Shown here: piece after piece, positions 52,894 through 62,319 of the stretch
Layout of the letters: every line of letters begins with the position of its first letter
Position numbering within the stretch: the stretch's first letter is position 1
DNA from: Methanomassiliicoccus sp.
Lineage (GTDB): Archaea; Thermoplasmatota; Thermoplasmata; Methanomassiliicoccales; Methanomassiliicoccaceae
DNA: 64,000 nt
Assembly: GCA_012719175.1 (NCBI GenBank)
Contig: JAAYAX010000004.1
Location: forward strand, 434,001 to 498,000
Direction: 5' to 3'
Position numbers and translations under genes: made by a program
The notes under the pieces: generated by a model
Told to the model about the DNA's origin: nothing
Seen by the model: the letters and a program-made list of their open reading frames with translations, nothing else
Databases searched by the model: none

Positions 52894-54048
52894 ATGACTG
52901 GCCTTGTCCAAAACATCCCCTCGAAACTGCGGGCGTGCAGAAGGGAATGGAATCTGTTTAATCCCCTTAGTGATGACATCATAAAGAAGAACTATCTGTC
53001 CAAGGAGGAACAAATCGCCCGCATAAACGCATCTTTGATGAAGAGGAATAAACCGTTCCTAACAAAAGATAGGCCCAACGTGTTCATCGCCGTCCGCCAC
53101 GTGAATTGGGAAAAAGGTGGTCTGGTGGAACCTTGGAAGGATATAGCTTCCATCACCCATTACGACTGGTCACTAGATGGTTACGACCAAAATGCACCCT
53201 TCTGGCAAAAGGAAAAAAAGAAGGAGTTCAACGACAAACTATTGGCGATGGTGAGGAAAAGACATCAGGAAAAGAGGATCGATATCTTTTTCTCCTACTT
53301 ATCGGGCCGATGGGTCTATCCAGAGACAATAGAAAAGATCGGCGACCTAGGGATCATCACCGCCAATATCAGTTTTGACGATAAGATGCTGTATTGGGGC
53401 TATCGGGAGGGAGGTGGGCTATCGGGGAACGCCGAGATAGCCAATCGTTACGACGTCTGCATAACCAGCCAGGATCGGGAGGACGTGGGTAAGTACGTAC
53501 ACTCGGGCGCTAATCCTCTCTTTCTCCCAGCTGCGGGAAACCCCAACATATTCAGCTATCTGGATTTGGACCGCACGATTGGTGTTTCTTTCATCGGCCA
53601 GTGCTATGGGGTGCGGCCCAAGTACATCAGTTATCTGAGGAAGAAGGGCATTGACGTGCGGACCTATGGCCTGGGATGGCCATCGGGTTCCATCACCTTG
53701 AAAGAGATGAACGATGTCTATAATCGGTCCTTGATAAATCTTGGATTCAGCTTCATCAATAGTAACGATAAGATCAGGGGTCTGAAGGGGAGGGATTACG
53801 AGATTCCTCTAGCAGGGAACCTTTACCTAACGTCCTATCATCCCAGCCTGGAGGAGGTCTACAAGATCGGTACTGAGATCGACTGCTATCAGGACAGGGA
53901 AGATCTCTTGGAGAAGGTGAGGTTCTATCTAAATCACCCCGACAAGGCGATGAAGATTGGGTATATGGGCAGAAAAAGGTGCTTACAGGACCATATTTGG
54001 ACCAACCGCTTTGCTGAGCTTCTCACGGTACTGCGGGGTCCAGCCTGA
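52894..54048 (+). CDS. CgeB-like glycosyltransferase
   Basis: From ATG 52894 the product is 384 residues; the ATG at 52834 would add 20 hydrophobic residues. It has a GT-B layout: an N-terminal domain with FIAVRHVNWEKGGLVEPWKD, and a C-terminal donor-binding domain with VSFIGQCYGVRPKYISYLRK, VRTYGLGW and GLKGRDYEIPLAGNLYLTSY. That last block matches the CgeB/Glyco_trans_1_2 family. Acceptor and donor are unknown. It is flanked by GT2 and GT4 genes. Confidence 0.82.
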   Translation: MTGLVQNIPSKLRACRREWNLFNPLSDDIIKKNYLSKEEQIARINASLMKRNKPFLTKDRPNVFIAVRHVNWEKGGLVEPWKDIASITHYDWSLDGYDQNAPFWQKEKKKEFNDKLLAMVRKRHQEKRIDIFFSYLSGRWVYPETIEKIGDLGIITANISFDDKMLYWGYREGGGLSGNAEIANRYDVCITSQDREDVGKYVHSGANPLFLPAAGNPNIFSYLDLDRTIGVSFIGQCYGVRPKYISYLRKKGIDVRTYGLGWPSGSITLKEMNDVYNRSLINLGFSFINSNDKIRGLKGRDYEIPLAGNLYLTSYHPSLEEVYKIGTEIDCYQDREDLLEKVRFYLNHPDKAMKIGYMGRKRCLQDHIWTNRFAELLTVLRGPA

Positions 54049-54092
54049 ACGATTCAAGGAAAGGCCGGATGGTAAGATCCAGATAGGGAAGG

Positions 54093-55319
54093 TCAGTCAC
54101 TTACGACCGCTAACTTGTATTGATATAGGACCTTCTGGGCATGGACCAGATGAGAATGGTTCTTCCTCACGTACTCCAATCCGCTGAGGGCTACACTCTC
54201 TCCTGCGTCCCTGCTATCGAATATGTAAATCGCACGATCTGCGATAGCATCAGGATCTTCCGCCGGTACCTTGAAACCATTGACCCCGTCAGTGATTGTT
54301 TCCTTCAAGCCCCCGATGTTGGAGACGATGACCGGTCTCCCACAAGCCATTCCTTCGAGCATGGAAAGCGAAGTGGCTTCCTCCACCCCGAAAGATGGTA
54401 TCGAGGGTATCAACACGATGTCCGAGCACTGGTAGTATGAGGGGATGGCCTTATGCGCCACCGAGCCTAACAATAAGACGTGGCCCTCTAGGCCAGTGTC
54501 GACGATGACCTTTTGAAGATGGCCCTTCTGAGGCCCATCCCCTGCGATCAGCAGAATGGCCTCAGGATGCTTCTTTGTTACGGGAACCATCGCCCTGATA
54601 GCAAATTCCACGCCGTTCTTCGGCACCAATCTTCTAGGGCAAAACAACAGCTTGGCCTCTTCCGAGATATTCAGGGACCTCCGGAGGGTTTTCCTGCCCG
54701 GCCCTTGTATGGGGTGGAAAGTGAGGGTATCAACGGCATTAGGAAGGACCTCCATCCGGTCCTTGTCGATGCCTGCATACAGTCCTATATAGTCTCTAAT
54801 CCGGGTATCGACGCAAATGATCCTCCTTGCCAGAGCATATGAGGACAACTCCTCCTGGAGCTGTTTTTCCACGAGCGGTGATGCCGGATCCAATCCCTCG
54901 GCACTGACCATCTCCCTCACATAGTAGCCATGGGCAGTAAGGACCATGGGGATTTGGATTTTTCTTCGCTCCATCTCCGTGGCGACCACCTGGAGGGAGA
55001 GCGTGTCCTGGGGATTGAGGACTTGGCAATCTAGGTCGCTCTCGCGAACTCTGCGTCTCAGCAGCTCTAACTTTTCCCGGCCCCACGATTCGACCCTTCT
55101 CTCTTTCGAGGACTGCATCTTCCTATACAAGGCTCCGGGGTACCTCGTGATCAGCCTAAAACCCATGGTCTCATGGGGGTAGATAGTTCCCACCTTCACG
55201 CCTAAGCTCTCCAGGCCAGAGGCAAGGAGCCTGATGTGGGTATGCTTACCGCCCACTCCCCCACCCTTGAAAGGGTCATCGTTGCTGGGGATAATTACCT
55301 TCTCGACGGAAGCGTTCAT
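54093..55319 (-). CDS. Family 4-type glycosyltransferase
   Basis: The 408-residue GT-B enzyme has FKGGGVGGKHTHIRLLASGL at the N-terminal acceptor side. The donor domain has LLFCPRRLVPKNGVEFAIRA, LLIAGDGPQKGHLQKVI and the E-x7-E motif in GVEEATSLSMLEGMACGRPV. These mark GT4 retaining transferases that use NDP-sugars. Upstream sequences reach toward the ATP-grasp gene on the same strand. Confidence 0.92.
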   Translation of the reverse strand: MNASVEKVIIPSNDDPFKGGGVGGKHTHIRLLASGLESLGVKVGTIYPHETMGFRLITRYPGALYRKMQSSKERRVESWGREKLELLRRRVRESDLDCQVLNPQDTLSLQVVATEMERRKIQIPMVLTAHGYYVREMVSAEGLDPASPLVEKQLQEELSSYALARRIICVDTRIRDYIGLYAGIDKDRMEVLPNAVDTLTFHPIQGPGRKTLRRSLNISEEAKLLFCPRRLVPKNGVEFAIRAMVPVTKKHPEAILLIAGDGPQKGHLQKVIVDTGLEGHVLLLGSVAHKAIPSYYQCSDIVLIPSIPSFGVEEATSLSMLEGMACGRPVIVSNIGGLKETITDGVNGFKVPAEDPDAIADRAIYIFDSRDAGESVALSGLEYVRKNHSHLVHAQKVLYQYKLAVVSD

Positions 55320-55537
55320 CTCAGGTCCTTTTGGATGATAAATAAGTATGATATTTCATCGTTCTGCCACCGCTTCCTTCATTCCAGAACCCCACATGAG
55401 CTTCCACTCCCTCGGCCGAGACCTACGTCACGGCTTTTTACAGCTACTCCATCTCCCCCACGCAGTCATAATCGCACGTTGGTGCTTAGGGGAGGCGTTC
55501 ATGATCCGCCGATCCATTAGGGCAATCCGAGCATTGG

Positions 55538-56848
55538 TCAATCGTTACCGCTCTGGGAGCTGGGGCTCTCGGGGCACTTGGCGTCCACTCTCTGGAAGGG
55601 GCGCTGTACCATCCTCCGCACGGCGGCCAGGGCGCGCTTCACCAGGGCCCGGAAGGCCTCATCGAGCAGTAGAACGCTCACCAGCCAGTCGTTGCGGTGG
55701 AACTCCCGGCATACAAAGCGGTCGGCCTTCATGTCCCCCACCCACTCCCGCAGCGAACGCTTTGGCGTATCGGCCCCCATGCGGCTGTACACGATGCAGT
55801 TGAGGAGATCGAACACGATCCGGGCGAACCTCACCTTCCCCTGGAAGGGAACGATAGAGGCGGGGTCCAACGTCCCTGCGAGGTCCTGGTACGCGATGAG
55901 CGGGAAGTTCATCCCGCACGGCAGGCCCATACCGCACCAGGCCCACAGGTGAGGGTTGACCTCGATGAGGACGAACTCATCGTTCCGGGCATCCTTCTTG
56001 AACTCGAACTCCACCACTCCCACGTAGCCCAGCTCGCGGACCATCCTCTCCGCCATGTCCTTTATGGAAGCCGGGGCGGTCACGTTCTCGCCCAGGTTGG
56101 TGTCCCCGTGGTTGGTCATGCAGCCCCGGACCTTATGACCGGCCAAGGATGCGAGGACCTGGTGGGACCTATCGATGTACATACCGATGTTGTAGATGCG
56201 GTCGGAACCGCCGCGCACGTACTCCTGGAAGAACATATGCTCCATGAGGCGGCTCTCTTTCTTCAGGAACCTCTCCAGCTCCCACCTGTCCGCTATGATG
56301 GTGTTGCGGAGCCTGATCATGTCGGCGTGAAGGTGTTGGGGATCGCCATTGCCTGACCACCGATGCAGCCGGGGCTTGACGACCACTGGATACTCTTCCG
56401 GGGGCAGGCGCAGCACCTCCTCCTGCGTCCATGTCCTGGGGGTCTTGATCCCCCTTTCCCGGGCCCACTGAGAGAACCGGTCCTTGTGCAGCATCAGCTC
56501 CACTGCCTCCCATTCGGCGGTACAGGGAATGGAGACCTCCCGAAGGCGGCTAGCATGCCTGGCCACGGCCATGGACCACTGGTCGGTGACCGGTAGCACC
56601 ACCGGGAGGTCACCCTCCTTCTGGCAGAGATCATAGAGGAAATCTATGGCCCTGTCCTCCATGGTAGATGGATCGGGACACTGCGCGTAGGTAGCGTAGC
56701 GCGAGTAGGTGGCGATGGCCCGGTGATGGTTCAGGACCACGCACCGCACGCCCTCTCCTCCCAGGTCCTGGACGACGCTAAGGTTGTTACCCAGGACGAT
56801 CACTTTCCTCTTGGCCTCAGGAGAGTTCTCAGCGCTCAAATGCCCCAC
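55538..56848 (-). CDS. ATP-grasp ligase of carbamoyl-phosphate-synthase type
   Basis: The 436-residue protein has an N-terminal Rossmann-like domain (KVIVLGNNLSVVQDLGGEGV), a central ATP-grasp with EEYPVVVKPRLHRWSGNGDP and QEYVRGGSDRIYNIGMYIDR, and the metal-binding end VGVVEFEFKKDARNDEFVLI followed by EVNPHLWAW. Predicted ATP-grasp enzymes of this kind occur in polysaccharide loci and join a carboxylate to an amine. Here it could add an amino acid or amide to a sugar, perhaps to the uronic acid made by the dehydrogenase encoded next door. That link is inference. Confidence 0.8.
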   Translation of the reverse strand: MGHLSAENSPEAKRKVIVLGNNLSVVQDLGGEGVRCVVLNHHRAIATYSRYATYAQCPDPSTMEDRAIDFLYDLCQKEGDLPVVLPVTDQWSMAVARHASRLREVSIPCTAEWEAVELMLHKDRFSQWARERGIKTPRTWTQEEVLRLPPEEYPVVVKPRLHRWSGNGDPQHLHADMIRLRNTIIADRWELERFLKKESRLMEHMFFQEYVRGGSDRIYNIGMYIDRSHQVLASLAGHKVRGCMTNHGDTNLGENVTAPASIKDMAERMVRELGYVGVVEFEFKKDARNDEFVLIEVNPHLWAWCGMGLPCGMNFPLIAYQDLAGTLDPASIVPFQGKVRFARIVFDLLNCIVYSRMGADTPKRSLREWVGDMKADRFVCREFHRNDWLVSVLLLDEAFRALVKRALAAVRRMVQRPFQRVDAKCPESPSSQSGND

Positions 56849-56929
56849 CCCACGCTACGTTATTAAATCTTTAAGCCCGTTAATTGGTTCGAGGTATTAA
56901 CTGGTATCGGCCTCGTCATCGAATTATGT

Positions 56930-56983
56930 GGTACGGCACTGGTATATCTTTTCCACTTAAATGTACCGAGGAATTTGTACCGA
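56930..56983. repeat. GTACCGA repeats in the divergent promoter region
   Basis: TGTACCGA occurs twice as a direct repeat (56962-56969 and 56976-56983), with a partial inverted copy GGTACGG at 56931. The elements lie between the divergent ATP-grasp and sugar dehydrogenase genes. Confidence 0.35.
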
Positions 56984-57110
56984 TAGATAATTAAGCATTG
57001 CCAGTTTCTACCATGGCCAAGAAGGGGAAAGATATTGAAGCTGGATATTCTCTCCTACGCATTATATATGGTCAGTAAATTCTCCATGTGCATTTACAAG
57101 AGGAGTTCAT

Positions 57111-58445
57111 ATGTCGTTCACTGAAGATATCATCAGCAAGATCGAGGACAATTCTCTGGTGGTGGGGGTCGTGGGCCTCGGCTATGTAGGCCTCCCCTTG
57201 GCCACGGCGTTCGCCAAGCGTTTCAAGGTCATCGGCTTCGACACCTGGGTGGAAAGGGTGGAGATGCTCCGCCATGGTATCTCGTACATCGATGATGTGA
57301 AGGAGGTGGGGAACGGTAAGTTCAATCCCACCACCGACGTCGGAAAGCTTGCGGAGTGTGATGTCATCATAATCGCGGTTCCCACTCCCCTTCATGAGAA
57401 CAAGCGCCCTGACCTCAAGCCGGTGAAGAGCGCCTCCGAGTCAGTAGGGAGGATCCTGAGGAAGGGTCAGTTGGTAGTGCTGGAATCGACCACCTACCCC
57501 GGTACCACAGAGGAGATAATGCTGCCCACCCTGGAGGAGTTTTCCGGGCTCAAGGTCCTCGAGGACTTCGGGGTCGCCTACTCTCCGGAGAGGATAGATC
57601 CTGGTAACAAGACCTACTCCGTGACCACCACCCCCAAGATCGTCGGCGGTCTAACCCCGGAATGGACGGAGGTCACCGCCAAGGTGTACGGAGCGGTGAT
57701 CACTAACATATTCAAGGTCTCTGACTGTAAGACGGCGGAGATGGTCAAGATCTACGAGAACGTCTTCCGCAACGTCAATATCGCCCTCGTCAACGAGATG
57801 GCCCTCATCAGCGAGCGCATGGGGATAGATATGTGGGAGGTCATCGAGGCGGCCAAGACCAAGCCCTACGGCTTCATGGCCTTCTACCCCGGACCCGGTG
57901 TCGGAGGGCATTGCATACCCTTGGACCCTTACTACCTGGCATATCGATCCCGCCAGTTCGACTACATACCTCAGTTCATCGAGACCTCTGGCGAGGTCAA
58001 CGACTACATGCCGGTACACGTGGTGAACCTTGCCAAGAAGGGATTGGAGAAGGTGGGGAAGCGGATCCACGAGGCCAACATCGCGGTCCTGGGCATAGCA
58101 TACAAAGAGAACGTCACCGATACCAGGGAATCTCCCGCGGTCCCCATCATCGAGGAGCTTATCGATCGCGGGTCCATCGTGAAGGTCTATGATCCCCTGG
58201 CAAAGTCCATCAGGATCGAGGGCGCCATACTGGAGTCCAAGGGGTCCATCGAAGAGGTCCTTCAATGGGCTGATTGTGCCATACTGCTGACGGCGCACGC
58301 CAAGCTCCGCGAGCAGCTGCGCGCGGTTATGCCGACGATGGAACGCACGGACTTCGTGTTCGTGGACACCCGCAACGTGATCAGGGAAAAGGTCGACGGC
58401 TACCGAGGCATCATGGTGAAGCTGGGCTCTACCAAGGAGAGATGA
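57111..58445 (+). CDS. UDP-sugar 6-dehydrogenase (UDP-GalNAc/ManNAc dehydrogenase type)
   Basis: The 444-residue enzyme has VGVVGLGYVGLPLATAFAKR near residue 20, VVLESTTYPGTTEE, the catalytic Lys/Asn region KIYENVFRNVNIALVNEMAL and the nucleophile Cys in GPGVGGHCIPLDPYYLAY. This is the WbpO/TviB/WecC group, which makes UDP-hexosaminuronic acids in two NAD-dependent steps. GAGG lies before the ATG. It feeds an acidic sugar into the surface glycan. Confidence 0.93.
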   Translation: MSFTEDIISKIEDNSLVVGVVGLGYVGLPLATAFAKRFKVIGFDTWVERVEMLRHGISYIDDVKEVGNGKFNPTTDVGKLAECDVIIIAVPTPLHENKRPDLKPVKSASESVGRILRKGQLVVLESTTYPGTTEEIMLPTLEEFSGLKVLEDFGVAYSPERIDPGNKTYSVTTTPKIVGGLTPEWTEVTAKVYGAVITNIFKVSDCKTAEMVKIYENVFRNVNIALVNEMALISERMGIDMWEVIEAAKTKPYGFMAFYPGPGVGGHCIPLDPYYLAYRSRQFDYIPQFIETSGEVNDYMPVHVVNLAKKGLEKVGKRIHEANIAVLGIAYKENVTDTRESPAVPIIEELIDRGSIVKVYDPLAKSIRIEGAILESKGSIEEVLQWADCAILLTAHAKLREQLRAVMPTMERTDFVFVDTRNVIREKVDGYRGIMVKLGSTKER

Positions 58446-58487
58446 ACTAACTAGACATCTCCCCCTTTCTATCAATTTTCCTTCCAA

Positions 58488-59585
58488 CTACCTTCTGACA
58501 ATCTGGAACTCTTCCAGGTACTGCTGTGAGATCTTCTTCCAATCGAAGTTCTCCACGGCGTACCGCCGGGCATTGGACGCTTGACGAACCATACCATCGT
58601 CTATGAGCGCACGGACCCGGGACGCGTCCTGGACGGGGTCTCGACAGGAGATGTGCAGGCCGCACTGGGCCGTTCTCACGATGGACGTCCCGGGTATGTC
58701 CGACACGATGCACGGCAGGCCTGAGGACATCGCTTCCAGCAAGGACAGGGAGAGACCTTCGTAGATGGAGGTGCTGAGGAAGAGGTCGGCGCTCCCGTAA
58801 AGCTCAGGCAGCTGGTCATATGGTACCGGGCCGAGGAAATGAACGTTCTTGATCCCGCTCTCATCGGAATATCTCTTACACTGATCGAGCATGTCCCCTC
58901 CCCCGGCCATCACCAGATGCGCAGGTGTCCCCGACATCTCCAGAGCCTTCACCAATCTCAGCTGGTAAATCGGGTTCTTGATGGATGTGACCCGCCCCAC
59001 GGAAAGTATGAATGCGGCGCCATCAGGTATGCCCAAACGCTCCCTGACCGCGCCCTTGTCGGCCAGGGGAGAGAACTTCTCGGTGTCGGTCCCGTTCAAT
59101 ATGAAGGATGGCTCACTGACTTCAATGCCTTTCAGCTCTTCCATTATGCCAGTGTTCTCGGTGGTGAAGCGCGCACCTTCACCTGAAAGCCCCTTGTAGC
59201 ACCGGTGCTCATGCCAGGCGAACCACCTGTAATACGCGTAGGGGTAGGGGAACCGGCTTACAGCGGCGCGTCCAGTTGCAGTGGAGTGCAGAGTGACCAC
59301 GGCGTTACCGGCGCCTATCCCCGGCACCAGGGGGTTATGCAGCCACACGGCGTCGTAGGTGTTGTTCTCGGCGAGCCATCGACGGACCCCTTTCCAGTAG
59401 CTCGTGAGACCGAACCTCCCATGGCCCCCGGCGGGTATGATCACGTCGGGACCTGTGGGGGAGCAGACTTGTACATCATGCTCCTGCCCCAGCAAGGTAG
59501 CGACATTATGGGCGACGATGGCGATCCCGGACCCCTGGGGGTAGTACTCCGTTGCGCAGACCAGTATCTTCAGGGAATTCACCAT
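58488..59585 (-). CDS. Family 4-type glycosyltransferase
   Basis: The 365-residue GT-B enzyme starts LKILVCATEYYPQGSGIAIV. It has FILSVGRVTSIKNPIYQLRL, LVMAGGGDMLDQCKRY and the E-x7-E motif in YEGLSLSLLEAMSSGLPCIV. It overlaps the next glycosyltransferase gene (59579-60724) by 7 nt, so the two are translated together and probably act in sequence. Confidence 0.92.
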   Translation of the reverse strand: MVNSLKILVCATEYYPQGSGIAIVAHNVATLLGQEHDVQVCSPTGPDVIIPAGGHGRFGLTSYWKGVRRWLAENNTYDAVWLHNPLVPGIGAGNAVVTLHSTATGRAAVSRFPYPYAYYRWFAWHEHRCYKGLSGEGARFTTENTGIMEELKGIEVSEPSFILNGTDTEKFSPLADKGAVRERLGIPDGAAFILSVGRVTSIKNPIYQLRLVKALEMSGTPAHLVMAGGGDMLDQCKRYSDESGIKNVHFLGPVPYDQLPELYGSADLFLSTSIYEGLSLSLLEAMSSGLPCIVSDIPGTSIVRTAQCGLHISCRDPVQDASRVRALIDDGMVRQASNARRYAVENFDWKKISQQYLEEFQIVRR

Positions 59586-60724
59586 GGCCGTTTTCTCTCC
59601 TCGATAACGGTCTTGTATAGTTCAATGGTTTCCCTCATCGCCGAGTCCCAGGAGTAGCTGGTCCTTATGAGCTCGCTACCGCTGGCGCCCATCCTTCTCC
59701 TCATGCTCTCATCGGAGGCGAGGGCTAAGATGGCCTCGGCGAATCCTTTGGCCGAGTACACGGGGACGAGCATGCCGTGCCCTCCCACGATGGGTCGGAG
59801 CTGGGGCAGGTCTGTGCAGATGACCGGGAGGCCGCAGGCCATGGACTCCAGGATGGTCCGGGGGACCCCCTCGTAGTGGCTGGTGAGAACGAAGATGCTG
59901 GAATCGCGGTAGATGTTGGGCATCTCGTTGTTGGGCACATAGGTGTTGATGGTGACCTTGTCCTTGATGTTCAGCCGGGCGATCTGGGCCTCGATCTGAT
60001 CCTTCTGGGGGCCGTCACCCACCAGCAGGAGATGGAGCTTAGGTTCCTCCTTCAGAGCGAGTGCGAAGGCGTCGATGAGCGTGTCCACTCCCTTCCCGGG
60101 AACGAACCTGCCTGACCACACCAACCTTACAACGTCGCTGGACTCGCGGGGCTGGGGGGAGAACAGCTCTATGTCCACCCCGTTGTGTATTATGGCTATG
60201 CGGCCTTCAGCTATGCCGAGCTTCATAACCGCCTCCGCATCCTCCTTGGTGTAGCAGATTATCCTTTCAGCGGATTCCAGCGTCCACTTGGCGATCGTCG
60301 GCATATAGATGTCCTGGACCCACTTCGGCATATTCGTAGATATCATGCCATGGTTGGTGATCACAAGAGGACTATCCCCGATGCGGCGGGCGAAGGCTCC
60401 CATGTTGGTCGAGAAGAACAGGTGGGAATGCGCGTGCAAAATGTCGTAATCCTTCTGCTGCTTCAATATGGCATTCAGCATGGAGGGGGCGATGGCATTG
60501 CCCTTGGGTTTCATGATGCTATTGAACTCCTGGACCTCATAGCTTCGCTTGAACCCGTTGGTCTTGGAACCCCTGATGGAGATGACCTTGACCTCATTAC
60601 CATGCTCGCTCTGCCACTTGGAGATCTCATGAGCATGAAGGCCTAGGCCCCCCACCACATGAGGGTAGAGGTCGCTCACTACGCGCAATATTCTAATGTG
60701 CCATCCCCCGTTTACGGTCAGCAA
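59579..60724 (-). CDS. Family 4-type glycosyltransferase
   Basis: The 381-residue frame has RILRVVSDLYPHVVGGLGLH near the start, LVWSGRFVPGKGVDTLIDAF, LLLVGDGPQKDQIEAQI and the E-x7-E motif in YEGVPRTILESMACGLPVIC. The start is uncertain. TTG at 60724 gives an odd MLTVNGGWH leader with no ribosome-binding site. GGGGGA lies 6 nt before an ATT at 60697, which would give the natural family start (M)RILRVVSD. TTG at 60688 is a third choice. Confidence 0.9.
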   Translation of the reverse strand: MLTVNGGWHIRILRVVSDLYPHVVGGLGLHAHEISKWQSEHGNEVKVISIRGSKTNGFKRSYEVQEFNSIMKPKGNAIAPSMLNAILKQQKDYDILHAHSHLFFSTNMGAFARRIGDSPLVITNHGMISTNMPKWVQDIYMPTIAKWTLESAERIICYTKEDAEAVMKLGIAEGRIAIIHNGVDIELFSPQPRESSDVVRLVWSGRFVPGKGVDTLIDAFALALKEEPKLHLLLVGDGPQKDQIEAQIARLNIKDKVTINTYVPNNEMPNIYRDSSIFVLTSHYEGVPRTILESMACGLPVICTDLPQLRPIVGGHGMLVPVYSAKGFAEAILALASDESMRRRMGASGSELIRTSYSWDSAMRETIELYKTVIEERKRPW

Positions 60725-60845
60725 TTAATCATTAATTAAATTATCCACTTACTACCTGGGTAATTTAACGATGGTCGACATATTTATATTTTTTGCAATA
60801 AAATAATATCTAAAAAGATTTTATTAATTCCCCATTTTATTCGAT

Positions 60846-60878
60846 GAAAGAAAAAAACAGGAAAGAGGCCCGAGGGCC
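60846..60878 (-). terminator. Terminator after the beta-helix gene
   Basis: On the minus strand GGCCC-TC-GGGCC (60867-60878) forms a short GC-rich stem, followed 11 nt on by a run of seven T (60851-60857). It lies about 30 nt after the stop codon at 60910. Confidence 0.6.
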
Positions 60879-60909
60879 GTTGAAAGGTTTCTGTTCATAC
60901 GGTCCGTGA

Positions 60910-62310
60910 TCAGCTGTTGTTGCTGACAGTGTTTCCGGAGGTTATCTTGTACTCCGTGTAGCACCCAGTGACGACATTGTTGGTCACGGTCGAGCTAATG
61001 GTCTTGGCACCGAACATTATCCCATACGCGCAGTTCACCACCTTGTTACTGGAGATGGTGTTCCCGGAACTGGTGTGGGTGGAGTCGGATGTTATCCATA
61101 TCCCCCTGCCCTTCTTGGCACCGGAACCGTCCTCGACGTAGTTGCCGGTCACCTTCATCTTGTTGCTGTTCCAGGTGTATATACCATGGCCTCCCTTGGT
61201 GATGATCTTGTTGTCGGAGATCGTCCAGCTAGAGCATCCGCTCGTGTAGACGCCACTGCTCTTGGCACCGGTGAAGGTGCAGCCCTTGATCACGGTCCCC
61301 GTTGTCCCGGTAGAGACCAGGTTGGTGTCATCATCGTCGACCTGCACATTGATGAACTGGTTGTTGTTGGAGTTGGCGTATCCGCCCTTGTTCCAGACGG
61401 TTATGCCGGTCGTCCTCCCGGACCAGCTGGTCAATGCCTTGATGACGGTGTTGCTCACCACGTTGTTGTTCCCCGGTTCCCAGTTAACTCCGACCATGGA
61501 GCAACCGGTTATGGTGCAGCCATCGATCTTGTTGTAGGTGCTGCTGACCCCTGCGACCTGGCTTCCAGAGCATATGCCGTTCCCATACTGATTACCGTAA
61601 CCTATGTTAGCAATTCTGCAGTTCGTCACGGTATTGTATGAGGAAGCCTGGAACTCGATACCATGGCTCTTGGGGAAGTGGTGGATATAGATGTTGGACA
61701 ATGTACAATAGGTACATCTTACCAGCTCGATGCCACCGTAGATTCCGCTGGTGTAAGTGGCACCTTTGCCATCCACCTCGAAGTTCGAGAGCGTGATCTT
61801 GCTCAGAGCGGAGAAGTCACGCTTTGCGACCTGTACCATGGTGTCGGTGCCCAGGTTCTTTGCCGCCACCAGCTTGGTGGAGGTACCTGCACCGACCAGG
61901 TTCTTGTTTATCCAGATCTTACCGGTCAAGGAGAAGGTGCCGGCAGCTAGTGAGACTGTTCCCCCGGTGGGGGTTTTATCATTGGCCCACTGGATACATG
62001 CAGTGGCCGTTCCCGAGTATACTTTTTTACCCGAGGCATCTAGTACGTAAGTAGGCGTGACCTTGTAAGTATATGCCGGAAGTTCAGTAGAGGATTCATC
62101 ATAGGGATCGATGGTCACTTCAGAAGAATCGTTCGACAGAATCACAGAGCTGTCGGAGAGCGTCCCTACGACATCCTTGCTACCCTTCGCCCCTATATAG
62201 ACAAGAGTCGAAGCGGCAAGGAAAACACCGATAACCAAAATAGCAACGAATTGCTTCGTTCTATTTCTATAATTAAGATATTTTTTTATTTTATTGTATT
62301 CCTTTACCAA
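60910..62310 (-). CDS. Anchored right-handed beta-helix surface protein
   Basis: From TTG 62310 (GAGGTGG lies 5 nt upstream) the product is 466 residues; GTG at 62319 adds three more. An N-terminal helix (FVAILVIGVFLAASTLVYIG) anchors it outside the cell. After a pectate-lyase-3-like entry (AGTFSLTGKIWINKNLVGAG), about ten coils rich in Asn and Gly follow (NTVTNCRI, NKIDGCTITGC, NNVVSNTVI, GTVIKGCTFTGA, NKMKVTGNYV). Such parallel beta-helix proteins bind or cleave polysaccharides. It sits beside the glycan genes and may act on their product. Confidence 0.85.
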   Translation of the reverse strand: MVKEYNKIKKYLNYRNRTKQFVAILVIGVFLAASTLVYIGAKGSKDVVGTLSDSSVILSNDSSEVTIDPYDESSTELPAYTYKVTPTYVLDASGKKVYSGTATACIQWANDKTPTGGTVSLAAGTFSLTGKIWINKNLVGAGTSTKLVAAKNLGTDTMVQVAKRDFSALSKITLSNFEVDGKGATYTSGIYGGIELVRCTYCTLSNIYIHHFPKSHGIEFQASSYNTVTNCRIANIGYGNQYGNGICSGSQVAGVSSTYNKIDGCTITGCSMVGVNWEPGNNNVVSNTVIKALTSWSGRTTGITVWNKGGYANSNNNQFINVQVDDDDTNLVSTGTTGTVIKGCTFTGAKSSGVYTSGCSSWTISDNKIITKGGHGIYTWNSNKMKVTGNYVEDGSGAKKGRGIWITSDSTHTSSGNTISSNKVVNCAYGIMFGAKTISSTVTNNVVTGCYTEYKITSGNTVSNNS

Positions 62311-62319
62311 TATTACCAC

